Program-made: the position numbers and the translations under genes
In this document: positions 23,666 to 36,581 of the stretch, one piece after another
How the letters are laid out: the number at the start of each line of letters is the position of its first letter
Numbering within the stretch: the first letter of the stretch is position 1
The notes under the pieces: generated by a model
Seen by the model: only the letters and a program-made list of their open reading frames with translations
Told to the model about the DNA's origin: nothing
Database searches by the model: none
NCBI GenBank assembly: GCA_023974075.1
Contig: CM043789.1
Location: 37,434,661 to 37,498,660, forward strand
Direction of reading: 5' to 3'
Source of the DNA: Chaenocephalus aceratus
Lineage: Eukaryota; Chordata; Actinopteri; Perciformes; Channichthyidae
DNA length: 64,000 bases

Positions 23666-26291
23666 AAACTCTATTTGAAGCGTTGTTAAACTTTACACAT
23701 GCTCGCACTGTTGTGAACTTTAACAAACACCCACTATCTTTGCTTGCATGCCTTTTGGCTGACCATCTCCTCAGCAGCAGCCCACTAATTTCAGACCACG
23801 CAAAGTCAGTGAGTTCTGGCTCCTCATCAACCCGCAGTCTGCCGGAAACTCGCATCAAGGCAGCAAAAACAATGCCTTGAAAATCCCCCCAATCGAGGCG
23901 ATGGCCCCTGCCACAGCGTTATGCTAATGAGACATGTTTTTCTTTGTAACACACAGCTAGCTGCGCAAACATATCAACCGATTATTTCTCTCATTTCTTT
24001 CTTTCGGCTCCAACTCACCAGACCTTGCCTTCAAGGCTTCCCCTTCGATTTAGCAGGAGCAGCGAAGGAGCCGCGCTTTATCACAACAATATCTTTTTTA
24101 AGGAGGTGAAGCGAAGACACTGCCTCAAGGCTACCAATGTCTGTTCTCTCCCCGGACAACACAATCATTTCACATAGCCCAAAGCCAGGTGGTGGGACCT
24201 CAGGAGGGCCATGTGACAACGAGGCGAATGTGAGCAAACTAGGGCCAAGGATCAGGGGACAAAGGGCACGTACATATCCGTGACTCTCACTCGACCGTAT
24301 AATGACTGTCATGAAAACCCATTACCCTCAAGTAAGTGTTTTTTTCCAACTGTAAATCCTATTGCCCATACTGCAGTGAACACATTGTACAATGCGCAGA
24401 AGAAACTTTTAGATAATAGTTTACCATACAACTGAAAGAGCAGAGATGATGGCTAAGTGCACGAGTCCAGTGCATATGCAGGGCCCAGTCCGTGTCCCCT
24501 GCGTATGACTGCAGCACTTCAAAGCTAGTTATTTGTAGCTTCTCTTGATTACCCTGGGGACTGGCCTTAATAAATACTACAACACTTAAAACAGCTTTCT
24601 CCCCCTGCCCCTCCTTCGAGAAACTGAAGACTCACTCACAAAGTAATCAGCTTTTCATTTTCTCCCCCCTCTCATTTCCTTCCCCCATTTGATCTCTCTC
24701 CCTCTCAGCTCTCACTCAATAACTGAGCGGCCTGTTCTCTCCGTGCACTTCTTTTTATTCTTGCCTTCATCTTTTACTTCCCCTTGTAATATTTGCATAA
24801 AAGTGTGTGCATCCTTCCCCGGTGATTGTTTATCTGCTGTGTTCAGCATCTTGATTTGATTCCCCACAATTGGCCTAATTAGCATTACAAATATACACTT
24901 AGAGGAACAGAAATATCCGTTATGCCTGACAGACTAATTTAAGGGAAGAGCGGCCGGAGGAAAAGGCAACAGTACATTTGTGTGATAAAAGGTGTATCAG
25001 TGCGTCTCAATAATGAGGTGTCTTATCCGAGTCGGCTGAAACTCCACTTTCCCCACATTCATGTAAATCAGTGATTGGCGTGTTTGCTTTAACCGAGCAG
25101 GCGCGGCATACTGAGCGGCTGACAGTGGCGACTTATTGGATGTTCAGGCGTGATAAAAGGTGTAATCACAACAAGAAACGTCCTTCTTATCTTCCCTGGC
25201 TCCCGTTCTCTACAGCCACGATCATGTCTTCCAAAGCCAATGATTAGACTTACGACAGATCCCCTTCATTATCCGTTGCTCTCATCCATTTCTCTCTAAT
25301 CCTGTCTCTACTCCGAAGCCCCCTGGGGCAAGCGATAGGCCACGGCCAGCTATTAGTCTCTCGGCCCCGAGACCAGGGACAGACCTCATCCGTATTTTCC
25401 CTGGGAGGAGATCAAGGCCCTCTCAGAGGTCAGCTACACCAACTGCTACTTATAATTGCTGCATCTGTTTTTGACTTAATGTGGGTATGCACTTGCACTT
25501 TGTAGAGATATATTTTCCTTGCCACCAACTGGAGGAGACTCTAGTTTTCTGCAACTGGCACTAACATGGACAACTCTGAATGCACCCAAGACTCGTTGAG
25601 GAAGCATTGAGTTTCGATCACTCGGAGGCAATATACAGGTTGCATATAACCACATTGTTTTAGCCATGTGTGATGCATGTGTCTGGGGCCACGATGAAGG
25701 ACTGCCTACTCAGTCGACGCCCTCTTTGTTATCTGAAGAACGTTCTTATTCACTCCAATTCTTACTAATGGCAAGCAGGGGGACTTTAAATGTTGCAAAA
25801 AGTAGTCCTATTGTATAAAAGTCTATGTTAAAATAAACCAACTTCTCACTTCTCTTGTTACCTACAGTAAGCTAACATTTGCCTAATGAGGTTACTGTAT
25901 AGGCTCAATCACTATTCTTCAGTCTCCTTCAATGCAGCATGATGTTGATTTGGTCAATTATGATCCCACACAGGCAGGTTGTGCTTTAGGGCGTGGCTAC
26001 CTTATGACAGGCGTTGTCCTCCCTGGGTACTGTCCGTGTTTTCTTCATGTTTCTCGATTAGTGTGGGCTCTTGTCACTTCCAAAACAGTAGCGACGGCCA
26101 AAACATGAAACTAAAACGGTAGTCCACAAACCAATGGGGGACGTCACAGTGCCGGCATCCACTTCTTAAACACAATCTATGATTAGCGCTAGCTGCAGTT
26201 TTATATAATGTGTCCTTGAAGTCTGAATATTTTGAAAAGCCCATAGAGATGAATTATAGTTCTTAGAACACACAAGGAATAGACCCATATT
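23666..26291. other. Long stretch of unique intronic sequence
   Basis: No repeat, gene or splice-bounded exon was recognised over 2.6 kb. It is one of the longest parts of the window free of mobile elements. The block at about 24840-25180 (with TGATTCCCCACAATTGGCC and CATTCATGTAAATCAGTGA) has the texture of a conserved noncoding element, but conservation cannot be seen from one sequence. Confidence 0.4.
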
Positions 26292-26299
26292 GTTTAGAT

Positions 26300-27144
26300 C
26301 AGTGGTTCTCAACTAGTCCGGCCTCGGGACCCACTTTTTACTTGGTCAATACATCGCGACCCAACATTTTGAAGCACTCAAATCTATTCAACAAAAAATG
26401 GTGCTGTAATATATATACGCTTTTCAGCATACAATATTAATAAAAGTGAAGTACAGTGCATATATCCCTTATATCCCTTCACAGAACTAAAGTATGCTTT
26501 AAAAAAGGTTTAATGAGATGATGGAATCAAAGCTGAACATATAAAAAGGCCCACATGCTGAAGACCCAACCCCAGCAGGGGGTCTGGGGGGATTCTCCCC
26601 CAGGAGATTTTTAGAAATACTAACAAACTATGCATTCTGGTACACTCCGAGAAGAAAATAAATAAATCTATTGCTACCCGACATATTAATAATATGTTAT
26701 GCCATTGTTTGTTTTTCTCTTCTTTCTGCGAGAAGAGTAAAGAGGAGATAGTCTGTGTGACTTACTTTAAATTGTGGGTAAGGGTAGATAGGCTCCCATT
26801 GTTCTGTGACCTGTCAGTCATCAGACCGGGGGTCATATTTCATTATGTGTTCATTTCTGATTGGCCAGAAGACTCGAAAAAACATCAGCAAAGATATTTT
26901 ATTGAGAAGATGATCACTACGTGACAGAAGTTTTCAAAACCGTTTATGGTCTCCGGTACTTCCAGTCCAACGCCGACTGCATGCACAGCGTAAGAAAATC
27001 GGGCCTTCAAAATAAAAGTTTGACTTTCCCCCAAAAAAAAAAAAGAATTCCAATTTCTTTTTTCTTCACTCGCACATCCGCGACCCACTCGAAACGGGTC
27101 CGCGATCCACTTTTGGGTCGCGACCCACCAGTTGAGAACCACTG
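26300..27144. mobile_element. hAT transposon with exact 8-bp target duplication
   Basis: The ends CAGTGGTTCTCAAC and GTTGAGAACCACTG are perfect inverts. The flanks GTTTAGAT (26292-26299 and 27145-27152) are identical, a textbook hAT insertion. Subterminal blocks are GGGACCCACTTTTTA on one side and CCACTTTTGGGTCGCGACCC on the other. The 845-bp interior shows only short frames, so it is non-autonomous or decayed. Confidence 0.95.
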
Positions 27145-27283
27145 GTTTAGATGTCTTCTTCTCCTTTTAATTTCTGGCAAAATAGCCAAATGAAGTGTAT
27201 TGACGTCTTCAGATGCTTGAAAAGAATTAGAACTAATGTAGGCGTTTGTTTCAATAAAGAGCAGTAAAGTCTTCTCCTATCAC

Positions 27284-27302
27284 AATATATATATATATAT
27301 AT
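27284..27302. repeat. (AT)n microsatellite
   Basis: About nine AT units at the left boundary of the Harbinger-like remnant. Confidence 0.9.
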
Positions 27303-27790
27303 GTCAGAAGTTGAACATTGTTCAACTTCTGACGCCGGAGACGCCGAAGTAGCCAGCGCCAGCCAATCAAATCCCGTTTCTGAAAATCTGACAGCTCAAG
27401 CCGTAGCCAATCAAACCAGCGTCTAAGCTGGGAGAGATATCCCGCCGTTCATTTCTATATTTCAAAAAAAGTCGGAGGAGAAACTAACTATCGCTGTAGC
27501 AAATCACCCGGTTTTGTATGACCAGACCCTCTTCACCTACCGGGACACAAACCGGAGGAACCAGGCATGGAGGGAGGTGGCAGAGACAGTGGGGGAAACT
27601 GGTAGGTTTTCGCCTGTTTGGGGAGTTTATATATATATTGCTCCCATAAAATCCCCGGGGGTTTTTGCTTTGTATGTCGGGGGCGGGAGATTCATGTGAT
27701 TGGTTGTTGGCCGTGTTGCTTGAATAAAATCCCCAAGCTCCAGACACGCCCAGCTCCAAGTTTTTTTTGAAGCTGTAGTGTGGACGCTCC
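27301..27790 (+). mobile_element. Harbinger-like transposon remnant retaining a coding piece
   Basis: Blocks shared with the copies at 35957-36304 and 45370-45660 occur in the same order: TTGAACATTGTTCAACTTCTG, TAGCCAATCAAACC, then GGGGCGGGAGATTCATGTGA, CAGACACGCCCAGCTCCAAG and GAAGCTGTAGTGTGGAC. Between the second and third blocks this copy has extra sequence containing the MADF-like frame (27463-27601), which the short copies lack. The left terminus is missing; the sequence starts abruptly after an AT microsatellite. Confidence 0.75.
27463..27601 (+). pseudogene. MADF/Myb-SANT-like domain fragment of a transposon
   Basis: An open frame reads QKKSEEKLTIAVANHPVLYD and then QTLFTYRDTNRRNQAWREVA, ending ETVGETG at a GTAGGT splice donor. 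The pattern LYD...Y+D...+..AW+E(I/V)A is the core of the MADF domain, a DNA-binding fold used by the second protein of PIF/Harbinger transposons and by host transcription factors. No in-frame ATG was seen just upstream and only the first two helices are encoded, so a first exon or later exons are missing. The position inside a Harbinger-like repeat argues for transposon rather than host origin. Confidence 0.65.
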
Positions 27791-28293
27791 GTGTCCACTT
27801 GTGATTGGATCACCCAAGAAACATGATGATGCCAGGTTGAACAAGGCGCCATGCAGCCGCAGTGATGTTCAAGTCATAGATTCCTGCCATGTGTGTGTAA
27901 AGATCATTACACTGATCGATAAGCTAAGTTACCGATCAGTGTAATTTGCGTCATTATTGTAAGGAAGCACACACCAGTGGTTAAGGTTGGTTCCTCCAGC
28001 CGGCGAAGGCTATGAAAAGTCGATGAGGTTCAATCTGAAGAGCAAAGCTACAGGAACAATTTGGTGTGAGCAGGGTGCTGATGTTGTCATTATGAAGATA
28101 ATTGCTACTCAAACTAGTAGCCTTGAGCGATGTGGCACAGCGTTGAAGTCAAAACAGGAATCAATGCAATCCGCTCCAGGCCTGAACAGGAAACATTTAA
28201 AGAGTCAAGCCCTCGGAAGCCGCGGGAACAATGTTTGTGAGGACACACGAGTGAAAGGGAAGCTGCAAAGATACCAGAGAACAAGCTAAGAAA

Positions 28294-28307
28294 GGGGGGG
28301 GGGGGGG
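28294..28307. repeat. Poly(G) run
   Basis: Fourteen consecutive G residues; a possible sequencing or assembly weak spot. Confidence 0.9.
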
Positions 28308-28743
28308 AGATCATAGACTGTATGGGGAAAATCCAACAACAACAACTATCAAGCGCAAAATATTCATTAATAATTTCATAGTCTTATATCAATAAATAAA
28401 GGATCTAGATTGTTAAACGAGCATTATTGATTTAGGGATTAGCTTGTTTATATATAGCAGATCAACTCTAGTGTTAGCAAACTGTTTCCAATGTACACAT
28501 CCGGTAAGGACACATTTGGCATCCATTTGGAGTCAGCTTTTCATGGATGAAAGTCCAATATTCAGTCTTCATTAACATCTGTTTTCATTCTGTCTTGGTG
28601 CTGTAACAGGAGCAGCATGTTTCCCTATGAGATTATTGCTGCAGAGAAAATTCAACTACGTTATTAGAATGATATTTAATGACAACATAATAATATTGAA
28701 AGTAATGCTATCAGTCTCTTTCGTCTCTTTTTTGGCAATATAT

Positions 28744-29066
28744 TACCGTACTTTTCGGACTATAAAGCGCACCTGCATATAAGCCGCAGCAGCTACATTG
28801 TCCGTCTGTCTTGCTCTCGTTCTGTCTCTCGGTTCCACTTTTACTTTGGCGCGCTACCTGTCTCACTCTTTTCCGGCCTCCAGCTTTTCCTGCTGGAGCC
28901 CGCCGCTTAGAGGTGGCGGGCGCGGACCGGTCATAGAGCCCATAGCGTTAAGGTGGTTAATTTTACCTGTGAAATCTATAGACTTAGGAGGTTCCCTAGT
29001 GGCCGCTTAGCTGTACAAAAAAAAATGGGGGAAAAAGTCGCGGCTTATAGTCCGAAAAGTACGGTA
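28744..29066. mobile_element. CCGTAC-ended DNA transposon, copy C
   Basis: Begins TACCGTACTTTTCGGACTATA and ends TATAGTCCGAAAAGTACGGTA. The interior closely matches copy B, including CTGCTGGAGCCCGC and GGTGGCGGGCGCGGACCGGT. Like copy B, it is empty at the site of the nested TTAA insertion in copy A. Confidence 0.9.
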
Positions 29067-31005
29067 GATATTTTTGTGTGGGGCATTAAGGGAGGGAGAA
29101 AAAGAGACAAATGCAAGAAACATGAGTAAAGAAGCACTGGATTATTTACACTAGATTATCAAATGTGCTTTGTAAACATACACACATTTAATTTCTTAAA
29201 TATGACAGTAATCTCCATCACAGGTATCGGCCCCTGAGGGAAACATCCGGCTCTTAAGCTGCTAAATGTTTCTGCTGCTACATGTTCACCAGCTTGTTGC
29301 TAACCATGTGGGCCTTTGCTTGCTTTTTTATACCTAACAATGTTTACTAATGCAGCATTAAGTCATCTACTGCGTATACATATAAATAAAATGTACAGTG
29401 CATTGCATTTTAAAAAGCAGCATGTTGAGAACTAGAGGTAGATAACCTTTATTAATACACCATACTGTAGCTAAAATATGTCCTCCTGTGGAACCAGCCT
29501 TTTGTACAATCCCAGTTTGAGATATGCGTAGGTAGGTTAAAAAACAGAGCCTTTCAGAGAGCAGCCCTCCCTTAAAAGCATCAAATCAGTTTTTTCTTTC
29601 AGCAGCTATTTGCTTTGAAGTCACCCTGGCCCGTTCCAGAAAATCAATTAAAAGCATGACTAAAACATTTGCACCTAACATTTTCCACTTCCCTCTCTTT
29701 AGAGTGTTTGATGTCCCCCAATGCCTAACACTGCGTAAATGCTGAGATCACAGAGATAGTGACTGGAGGATTCTTTCAAACTTGCTCCCTGCTTTAAGAG
29801 AGGCTCAAACTTAAAGTGAAATGAAATTATGAAAAATATCAGTGGACTCCTGCGGTGCTGTTTTCTCGACGGAGAAATTGAGGACACCTCAAAAGCCCTT
29901 CAGACAAACGGTGCAATATTATGCGCTGTGTATGTCCTCGTTAGTCTCTCAAGTCAGCAGAGACTTCTTCCTGCAGGATGTTTTGTAAATAATGTAATGC
30001 AGGTGTTTTTCGTCTACATCCCCTCTGCCCCTCCTAACATTCCCTTTAAAAGTCTCCTGGAGAGAGTTATCAGAGATCTGCAGTGGTCCTCCATATGAGC
30101 ATACGGCTGTCGCTTAAGTGGGCAGTACTAAGCCTTATTGTCTGCTAAAGATGTCGGAAGCACAATGGGAGAGGCCGAACCTCAGCGCTCAGCTATCTGC
30201 TGGGGGGAATGGGAGGTCGGTCCCCCCGGGGCCATGACGCCAAAACCATTATCCTTATCACTGCAGGACAACTCACCGCAGGGCAGGAAAAACCCTTCTG
30301 AAAGGTCAAACGAGCGTGTCTCTCAGTGTGTGTGTTTACCCTCTGCCCCCCCCGCCTCTCCAACACCACACATTTCTGAATTTCTCATTAACTGATAATA
30401 CATCACTCATGACCTTGTGATAAAAATACATTGGCTGGAGACAAGTCATTAATCTATAAAGAATCAGGCTGTTTAGGTTATCAGGTACGAATGGGTATAC
30501 GTGTTATCGCACACATAATGGGGAGGCTTAATTGCTCTTCTTGAGCGATGCACTATGTGAAGTGGAAGTGTTTTGTGCGTTGTGGAGCAAAGTTGAGTTC
30601 ATGACGTTCGGCTGTCATCGAGCGATGTGGTTTAGGATTGGCCGGTTTGCAAAGGGGAGGAGATATCCGCTGAACAAAATGCAGGAAGACAGCTTGGTCA
30701 TCGCTGGATTGATGCATCGCTTTCATGCAGTTTAACGATGCATAGGGTTCTGTAGTAAAAAGTTATAAAGTAAAGTAATAGTTTATACCCGACCAAAGTA
30801 GGAACCTTCAGTGAGTCTGGAGTAGGGGTTGCAAAAGTCAGAGAATATTCAAGGATTCAAACCAAATCCCCCCCGAAAAATTGAATACATGAAAATAAAG
30901 AGTTAAGCTTCTAAGGCTGTATTTACCAGGTCATTTGCAGATAGAAATACGTAATGTTACTGTGTCAAGCCAGCCATGCTACAATGCTGGCTGTGTGCAA
31001 ACAGG
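29067..31005. other. Unique intronic sequence, no gene seen
   Basis: No repeat boundary or exon recognised. The stretch 29880-30420 is less A/T-rich than its surroundings and carries no repeat; it is a candidate conserved noncoding region without proof. Confidence 0.4.
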
Positions 31006-31013
31006 GTTTAAAC

Positions 31014-31503
31014 CAGGGGTTCTCAAAGTTTTGATGAGTGAGGGCCAATTTAGGTACCCAATATTGGATTGAGGGCCGCCCACGAAAAAACGGAACACAA
31101 AATAATTCCAAAACAAATCCTTTCTTTATTGTACTAACCAATTATACATACAGTATACATTAAGAACTTGTAGAGGACACAACGTTGGATTATCTACAGA
31201 CAGTGACTAGCTAAAACCGCTAGCTAACTCCCGTTTCTGATTCTGATAACTTACAACAGTTAGTTGCCATGCAACCAGTAGTCTAGCAAACTTTCCACAA
31301 GCTGTCATTCATAATTTAGGAATGACAACCCAGGGGGCGCAGTTTTACCATTCTTAAATTCCATTCTAATTCTTACTAGATACAACCATGGAGGATTAAA
31401 ATATAATGCATGCATTTCAGCGTGTCACATTAACTATCGCGGGCCGCCAGAAACATTTCCGAGGGCCGCCATTGGCCCGCGAGCCGCACTTTGAGAACCC
31501 CTG
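31014..31503. mobile_element. hAT MITE with exact 8-bp target duplication
   Basis: The inverted ends CAGGGGTTCTCAAAGT and CACTTTGAGAACCCCTG are flanked by identical GTTTAAAC at 31006-31013 and 31504-31511. The interior has GAGGGCC blocks near both ends (TGAGGGCCGCC, CGAGGGCCGCC). At 490 bp it has no transposase. Confidence 0.95.
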
Positions 31504-31511
31504 GTTTAAAC

Positions 31512-33659
31512 TAAAGTGATCAACTTAGTTATGATTTTTTTAAACAAAAAAGTAATATTATTAAAGTTGGAATATTCTTTGTATATTGTTTTCATTAATT
31601 TAATGTGGACTACAATAAGAGAGAAAAGTTACCGTTCCACAAATAATTATAGTACAGTGTTCACGCTGTTTATCTGGCGACTAAAAGCTGTTTTCAAGCT
31701 TGGCAAAACACTTCTAAGATATTGTCTGGGTCCCTGGAGAGGTCGGCAAAATGTAGTATTCACTAATATAACACCCAACCAGGAATAACTGTACTGAATA
31801 CACAACACAAAAGCACACCACAGATTGGTCTCCCAAAGCAGGATTATTCAATTAGCAGTTTAACGGCACTGAATACAAGGCTGAGTGGCTCTGGTTTTAC
31901 TTTATTCAACTAACATGATAATCCATCTACTTGAGACAGGCCCCTACTGCATGGAAAACAGAAAGAAAAAACACCTCGCCTATGTGTGCAGAATAAAACT
32001 CTGCCTTAAAACGATAGTCAATGCAGAATATTCTGAAAGCAACAATGTTGACTAAAGTGATATGTGCAAATGTTGCCGGTTGTGTGTTAAATTGAAGTTA
32101 AGCTATAGAAAATCTGCCCATGCTGTCTCAAATGTCAGTGTCAAATCATAGGCAATGTTTAGCTTTGATAAAAAAGCTCTTAGCACTTAGTAGGAAGTCC
32201 ATCCCCATGGAGAACTTATAATCAGCTGCTCTGCTGTAGTCTCATTTACAAAGTGCTTATACTGTTTGCAAACTTTCCACAAAGCTTCAGGGTGAGACGA
32301 CACACAGTATTGTGCGAAATATAAAAATATCCAGGTTATACATTTGAGTGTGAAAATTATTTTAATACCTGCAAATCACCATGTAAACAAAGTCTCTGAT
32401 GGAGGAGTCAGCCTCACTGCTAACACAGCTCCAGACTTTTAAATCTCAAATTAATTGCTCGGCTTTATGTGCACGCCATCTTCCACGCCTGAGTGTGACT
32501 TTCTTTGCCAGCTTCAATTTGTCGACGTAGGTGTTAAACTTTACAAATGGAGAATGTTTCAGGCACTGAGCCTGCACTATGCTAGCCAGCAGCAATGCTC
32601 GTTTCATGCACTGTGGCTCGCTTTACTGTAACGTATGCTAGGGCTCGAGCTGTTTTGCATACGTTTTCGTCCCGCTACAGGCGGAGAGGTGACAGTGAGG
32701 CAGATGAGGACATCCAGAGCGGTGTGAAGGATGATGGCAGCCGTTCCCCCAGGCCACGGTGATGGCACTGCATCGATCCAGCCACTCCGGGGCCTGAAGT
32801 GCAGAGAGCCTTTTGGCTTTGTCAGCACGGTTCAGCTCAGCGTTGCTCCAACTCCCCTGATCACCGTCAGAAACCCAGGAGGAAAATAAACGGAGAATAG
32901 GAGGAGAACATGCTGATGGATCCGGAGCCAGACAGGCGGCGCGGGATTGGCTAAATAACTGCTAACTACTCACCAGGCACTTCTTTATCATTCTCTAGCT
33001 GTTTCAGGCAAGTGAATGTTTACTGTCAGGCAGGGGAACGGAGGAAGACAGAGTGGGGGGTTTGGAGCTGTTCCTCCTTCATCCACCTCCAAACACAAGC
33101 ACCTGTTAGTGCTATTCAGCCTGCCAACTGCTTCTCTGCTGAACTTAATTCTGCTAATCCTCTCACATATTTACTCCGGTGGAGGTGTGCTGGCACCACC
33201 GAAGGCAATTTGTCTTCAGATGGCCAGTGTTTGCCTTCGGAGGTGATTCACTTCGTACACTAGTTTATATCTTATGACATTAATCTCTCAAGTCACCGTG
33301 GATATACCCAGAGACTTTCTGCTCTCTCTCCGCTTACTGAATAGAATCAATAGGAGCCAGACCTTGGACTCTGAGCTTCCAGTTTTGTTGTTAACGCTTT
33401 TAGTTTAAGTTTCCTCTGGACATGAGTCATGGTAGCGGCGACCAGAGAATCTGTAGAATCTGAAAGCAGAGGCCTTGGCACTAAAGAGCCTTTGAAGTGC
33501 ACGGACTGAGAGATGGAATTTGGTTAAAACCTCACGTCAAGGGGTGAGTCTGGGGCATCTTGAATATGGCAGTGAAGGTTGAGCGTAGAGTTAAGCAATT
33601 TGGCCCTGAGCCTTTTAGACGCTACCACGCTCAACAATATAAAGGCTTCCAAATATCTT
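31512..33659. other. Unique intronic sequence, no gene seen
   Basis: No repeat or exon recognised. Short open frames on both strands lack homology and are not bounded by convincing splice signals. Confidence 0.4.
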
Positions 33660-33850
33660 TGGAAACATGAAAGCAATAGGTTGACATTTTGGAAATGTGA
33701 TAATTACCCTTCTTGAAGATAAGAAAGATGATTTCACCCACAAATATATAGACAGCAGCTTGTTAGCTTAGCTCAACACAAGGAGTGGGATCAGGGAACA
33801 CAGCTAAAGGTTACAAATAACTTCAACTAACCAGCACCTCCACTTATTCA
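33660..33850. mobile_element. Decayed teleost interspersed repeat
   Basis: TTGACATTTTGGAAATGTGA followed by TTGTTAGCTTAGCTCAACAC and GGGATCAGGGAACA resembles a common fish repeat with tandem TTAGCTTAGC motifs. Boundaries are unclear. Confidence 0.45.
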
Positions 33851-35202
33851 CATGTTTGTCATTACTGATAAAATCAAGACATACTGTGTTGATAAGTGAG
33901 TGTTAGTGCACTCCGTTACATTACATTAACTTCTAACTAGCTCGATGGTTTTGCCATAAGCTAATCATACCTCAGGATTTTTGAGCACCTTAAAGTGACT
34001 CATGAATTTTAGACTTCACTTTCAAAGAGTCATTGTATCATTAAAAAAAACATTTAACTGTAAAAACTAACTCAAATCATTCTTTGAGGACTTGTAAAAC
34101 TGAACTTAGTCTTTCTGCTGTGCACGGGGAAAACGCTTTCATTTACCCCATAATTATGTGTGTGTTCAGCAATAACGGCACAGTGAAATCCATTAGGCAC
34201 AATTGCTATGTTGGCATGGGAACCGTTTAGGTGGGATAAGCTAATTTCTGCACACACAGGGAAATGTGCAGGTTGTCAGATGTGGAAAGACGACAAATAT
34301 CCATCTATGCGTCGACATTATCAAGCTAGCTTGTTTTAGGCTAGAGAGAAACATGTGTTTCTCCGGGGACCTACATTACGATGCGACCCTGCACATACAC
34401 CTACTGCATGTTGTTAGCATCACTCAATGCTAATTCTGTCAATCAACATGTTTTTATTATAATTGTATACATATTTGTACAACAATGTTAGATATCTGAG
34501 CTATAAATGCACTAGTGGATAAGTTGTTCATAAAAGCTAGTTCATAGACATCCCTCGATGTAATTCTGATGTAAGTATTTCCTATGAAAAGCTTGACGGG
34601 AAATGTCAAGCCGGCTGTCATTAAAGGCGCGGTGACATTTGTATTCCATCTTTCAAAGCAGTGATTCCATCTCTGCCAACAGAGGCCCTAATCTCTGCTG
34701 TGCCCAACAGACAGAAGCAAGACAGATTAACTCAATTACTCTTTTGCTTGAGTGAATGACGGAAACAATACAATTCTCATTTAAGTCTAATCCTGCGTGG
34801 GAGCAGCCGAGGAGCAATATTGCAGGTGTAGGGAAGGGGAGCGCGTGAGGCTCGAAAATGAATTCTGAAGGCAGCCGGAGTGTTTGCTCATCTTTTTTCA
34901 TGCTCTCTCTTAACCACAGTCAGAAAGCAGCATAGTGAGAGACACAGCAGGCGGGGAGACAGAGAAGAGGAGATAGGGGGAAATATGGGCAGATACACAT
35001 GATGGAGTGACAGACAGGAAGGGAGTCAGGCAGAGGGGGAGAGGAATGAGAGAGACAGAATTGGGTTTACAGCTCCAATATGTCAGAGTTAGTTTGCAGG
35101 ATGAAGCAGCAAAAAATCGACCAATTTCCACAGTGCTGACACACCCGAACTAATACCCTGCGCGGGGCATTACAGTCAGCCTTGTGTATGAAACATGTTG
35201 TG

Positions 35203-36573
35203 CAGTGACGTGCGGCGAGGTTCATGGCTGGTGAGGCACTGACTCATTCAGAGTCAGATTTACAAATATTATATTTTGACCTTAATCGAAATATTCGGTT
35301 ATTTTCAAAAGCTTTTTTAGTCTGATGCTTCAATTCATTTTAAACAGACCGTTCAACAAAAGGATACCCACAATTTAAATATTGGATGGTTCTTTCTTAG
35401 TAAGATTCCATTTGCATTACAATTGTGGTCTTACCTTGACTTGAAGATGAAGTATGCTATCCTTCTGGACAACAATCTCTATTACTTTTTTTGTAAAAGT
35501 CCTCCTTATCTTCCTCTCGTTTCAAAAGTCTAGTTTGTTGTTCGCGTCTACCGTCTCTGCGTAGAATAACAGTAGCAACAAGAACCTGTGTGCTCACTTG
35601 CGCCCCCTTCAGTGCGGCAGAGGTTATGGCTGCCTCCCCTGGTGCTTTGTTCATTGCCGTTGTATGATGAGACCAGCGAGCCTAAATATCATATATACGT
35701 GAAATAAGTTATTTAGAGACTATGGATGGCGAGGATAAATGTAATAAAGAGATCTACAAACATTACATTGGTGACATACAGTGAGATGGTGCAGGCATGC
35801 GCTTAGGGCCCGCTTTCCAGACAGTTTCTGAGGGGTGACGCATTCTGAGGTGAGGCAGAGCTCATCTGTGCCTCACCTCACCCCACAGTAACTGGCTTGA
35901 GCGCGCTCACAAAATAAGTGCCCGCGCTACATTAGTGCCTGCGCTCCAGCCAGTTACGGCCTGTCCACACTACAGCTTTGACAGCTTCAAAAACGGTTTC
36001 CAACACGTCTGTCCATTCACTTTGAATGGGGTGACGTCACTTCTCGCCGAACTGCATTGTGGGAAGCAGAGCGGAGCTTTCCTGGCGTTTCAGGCTGCAA
36101 AAGTTGAGCAATGTTCAACTTTTGGAGCTTCTGAAGCTTTCGGTGGAAGCGTCAGCCAATTAAATAATATGCCAGTACAAGCTCTAGCCAATCAAACCGC
36201 TGCTTGTGTGTCAGGGGCGGGAGATTCATGTGATTGGTTGTTGGTCGAGCTTCAGACACGCCCAGCTCCAAGCTTTTTTTGAAGCTGTAGTGTGGACAGG
36301 GCCGTTACTGTGGGCTTACGAGAGGCAGAGCTCGTCCCTGCCTCACTTCTCATCGCTACCCGTAGTTGTAGCGGAGCTCGGAAAATTTGCTGATTTTGAC
36401 TATAAAAAGCGATTGGAATCAAACATAACTCACATTTACAAAACAGATCAGTGACATTTTATTATTATTTAGTTTTTCTTTAGTTGTTTTTCCGTTACAT
36501 TGGAGTATGACCAGTCTATGAGTATGACAGGTGAGGCTCTGCCTCCCCTGCCTCCCCTGACTGCACGTCACCG
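35203..36573. mobile_element. hAT transposon, host to a Harbinger-like insertion
   Basis: The ends CAGTGACGTGC and GCACGTCACCG are inverted with one mismatch. The flanks ATGTTGTG at 35195-35202 and 36574-36581 are identical, giving an 8-bp hAT target duplication. The right arm has repeated GCCTCCCCTG. Removing the nested element (35957-36304) leaves about 1 kb without recognisable transposase. Confidence 0.92.
35957..36304. mobile_element. Harbinger-like MITE nested in the hAT element
   Basis: The ends CGGCCTGTCCACACTACAG and CTGTAGTGTGGACAGGGCCG are inverted with one extra base. TTA lies on each side (35954-35956 and 36305-36307), as expected for the 3-bp TWA target of PIF/Harbinger elements. 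The reading of the target is helped by an outer G and C, so a 5-bp GTTAC duplication is an equal alternative. It is younger than the surrounding hAT copy. Confidence 0.82.
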
Positions 36574-36581
36574 ATGTTGTG

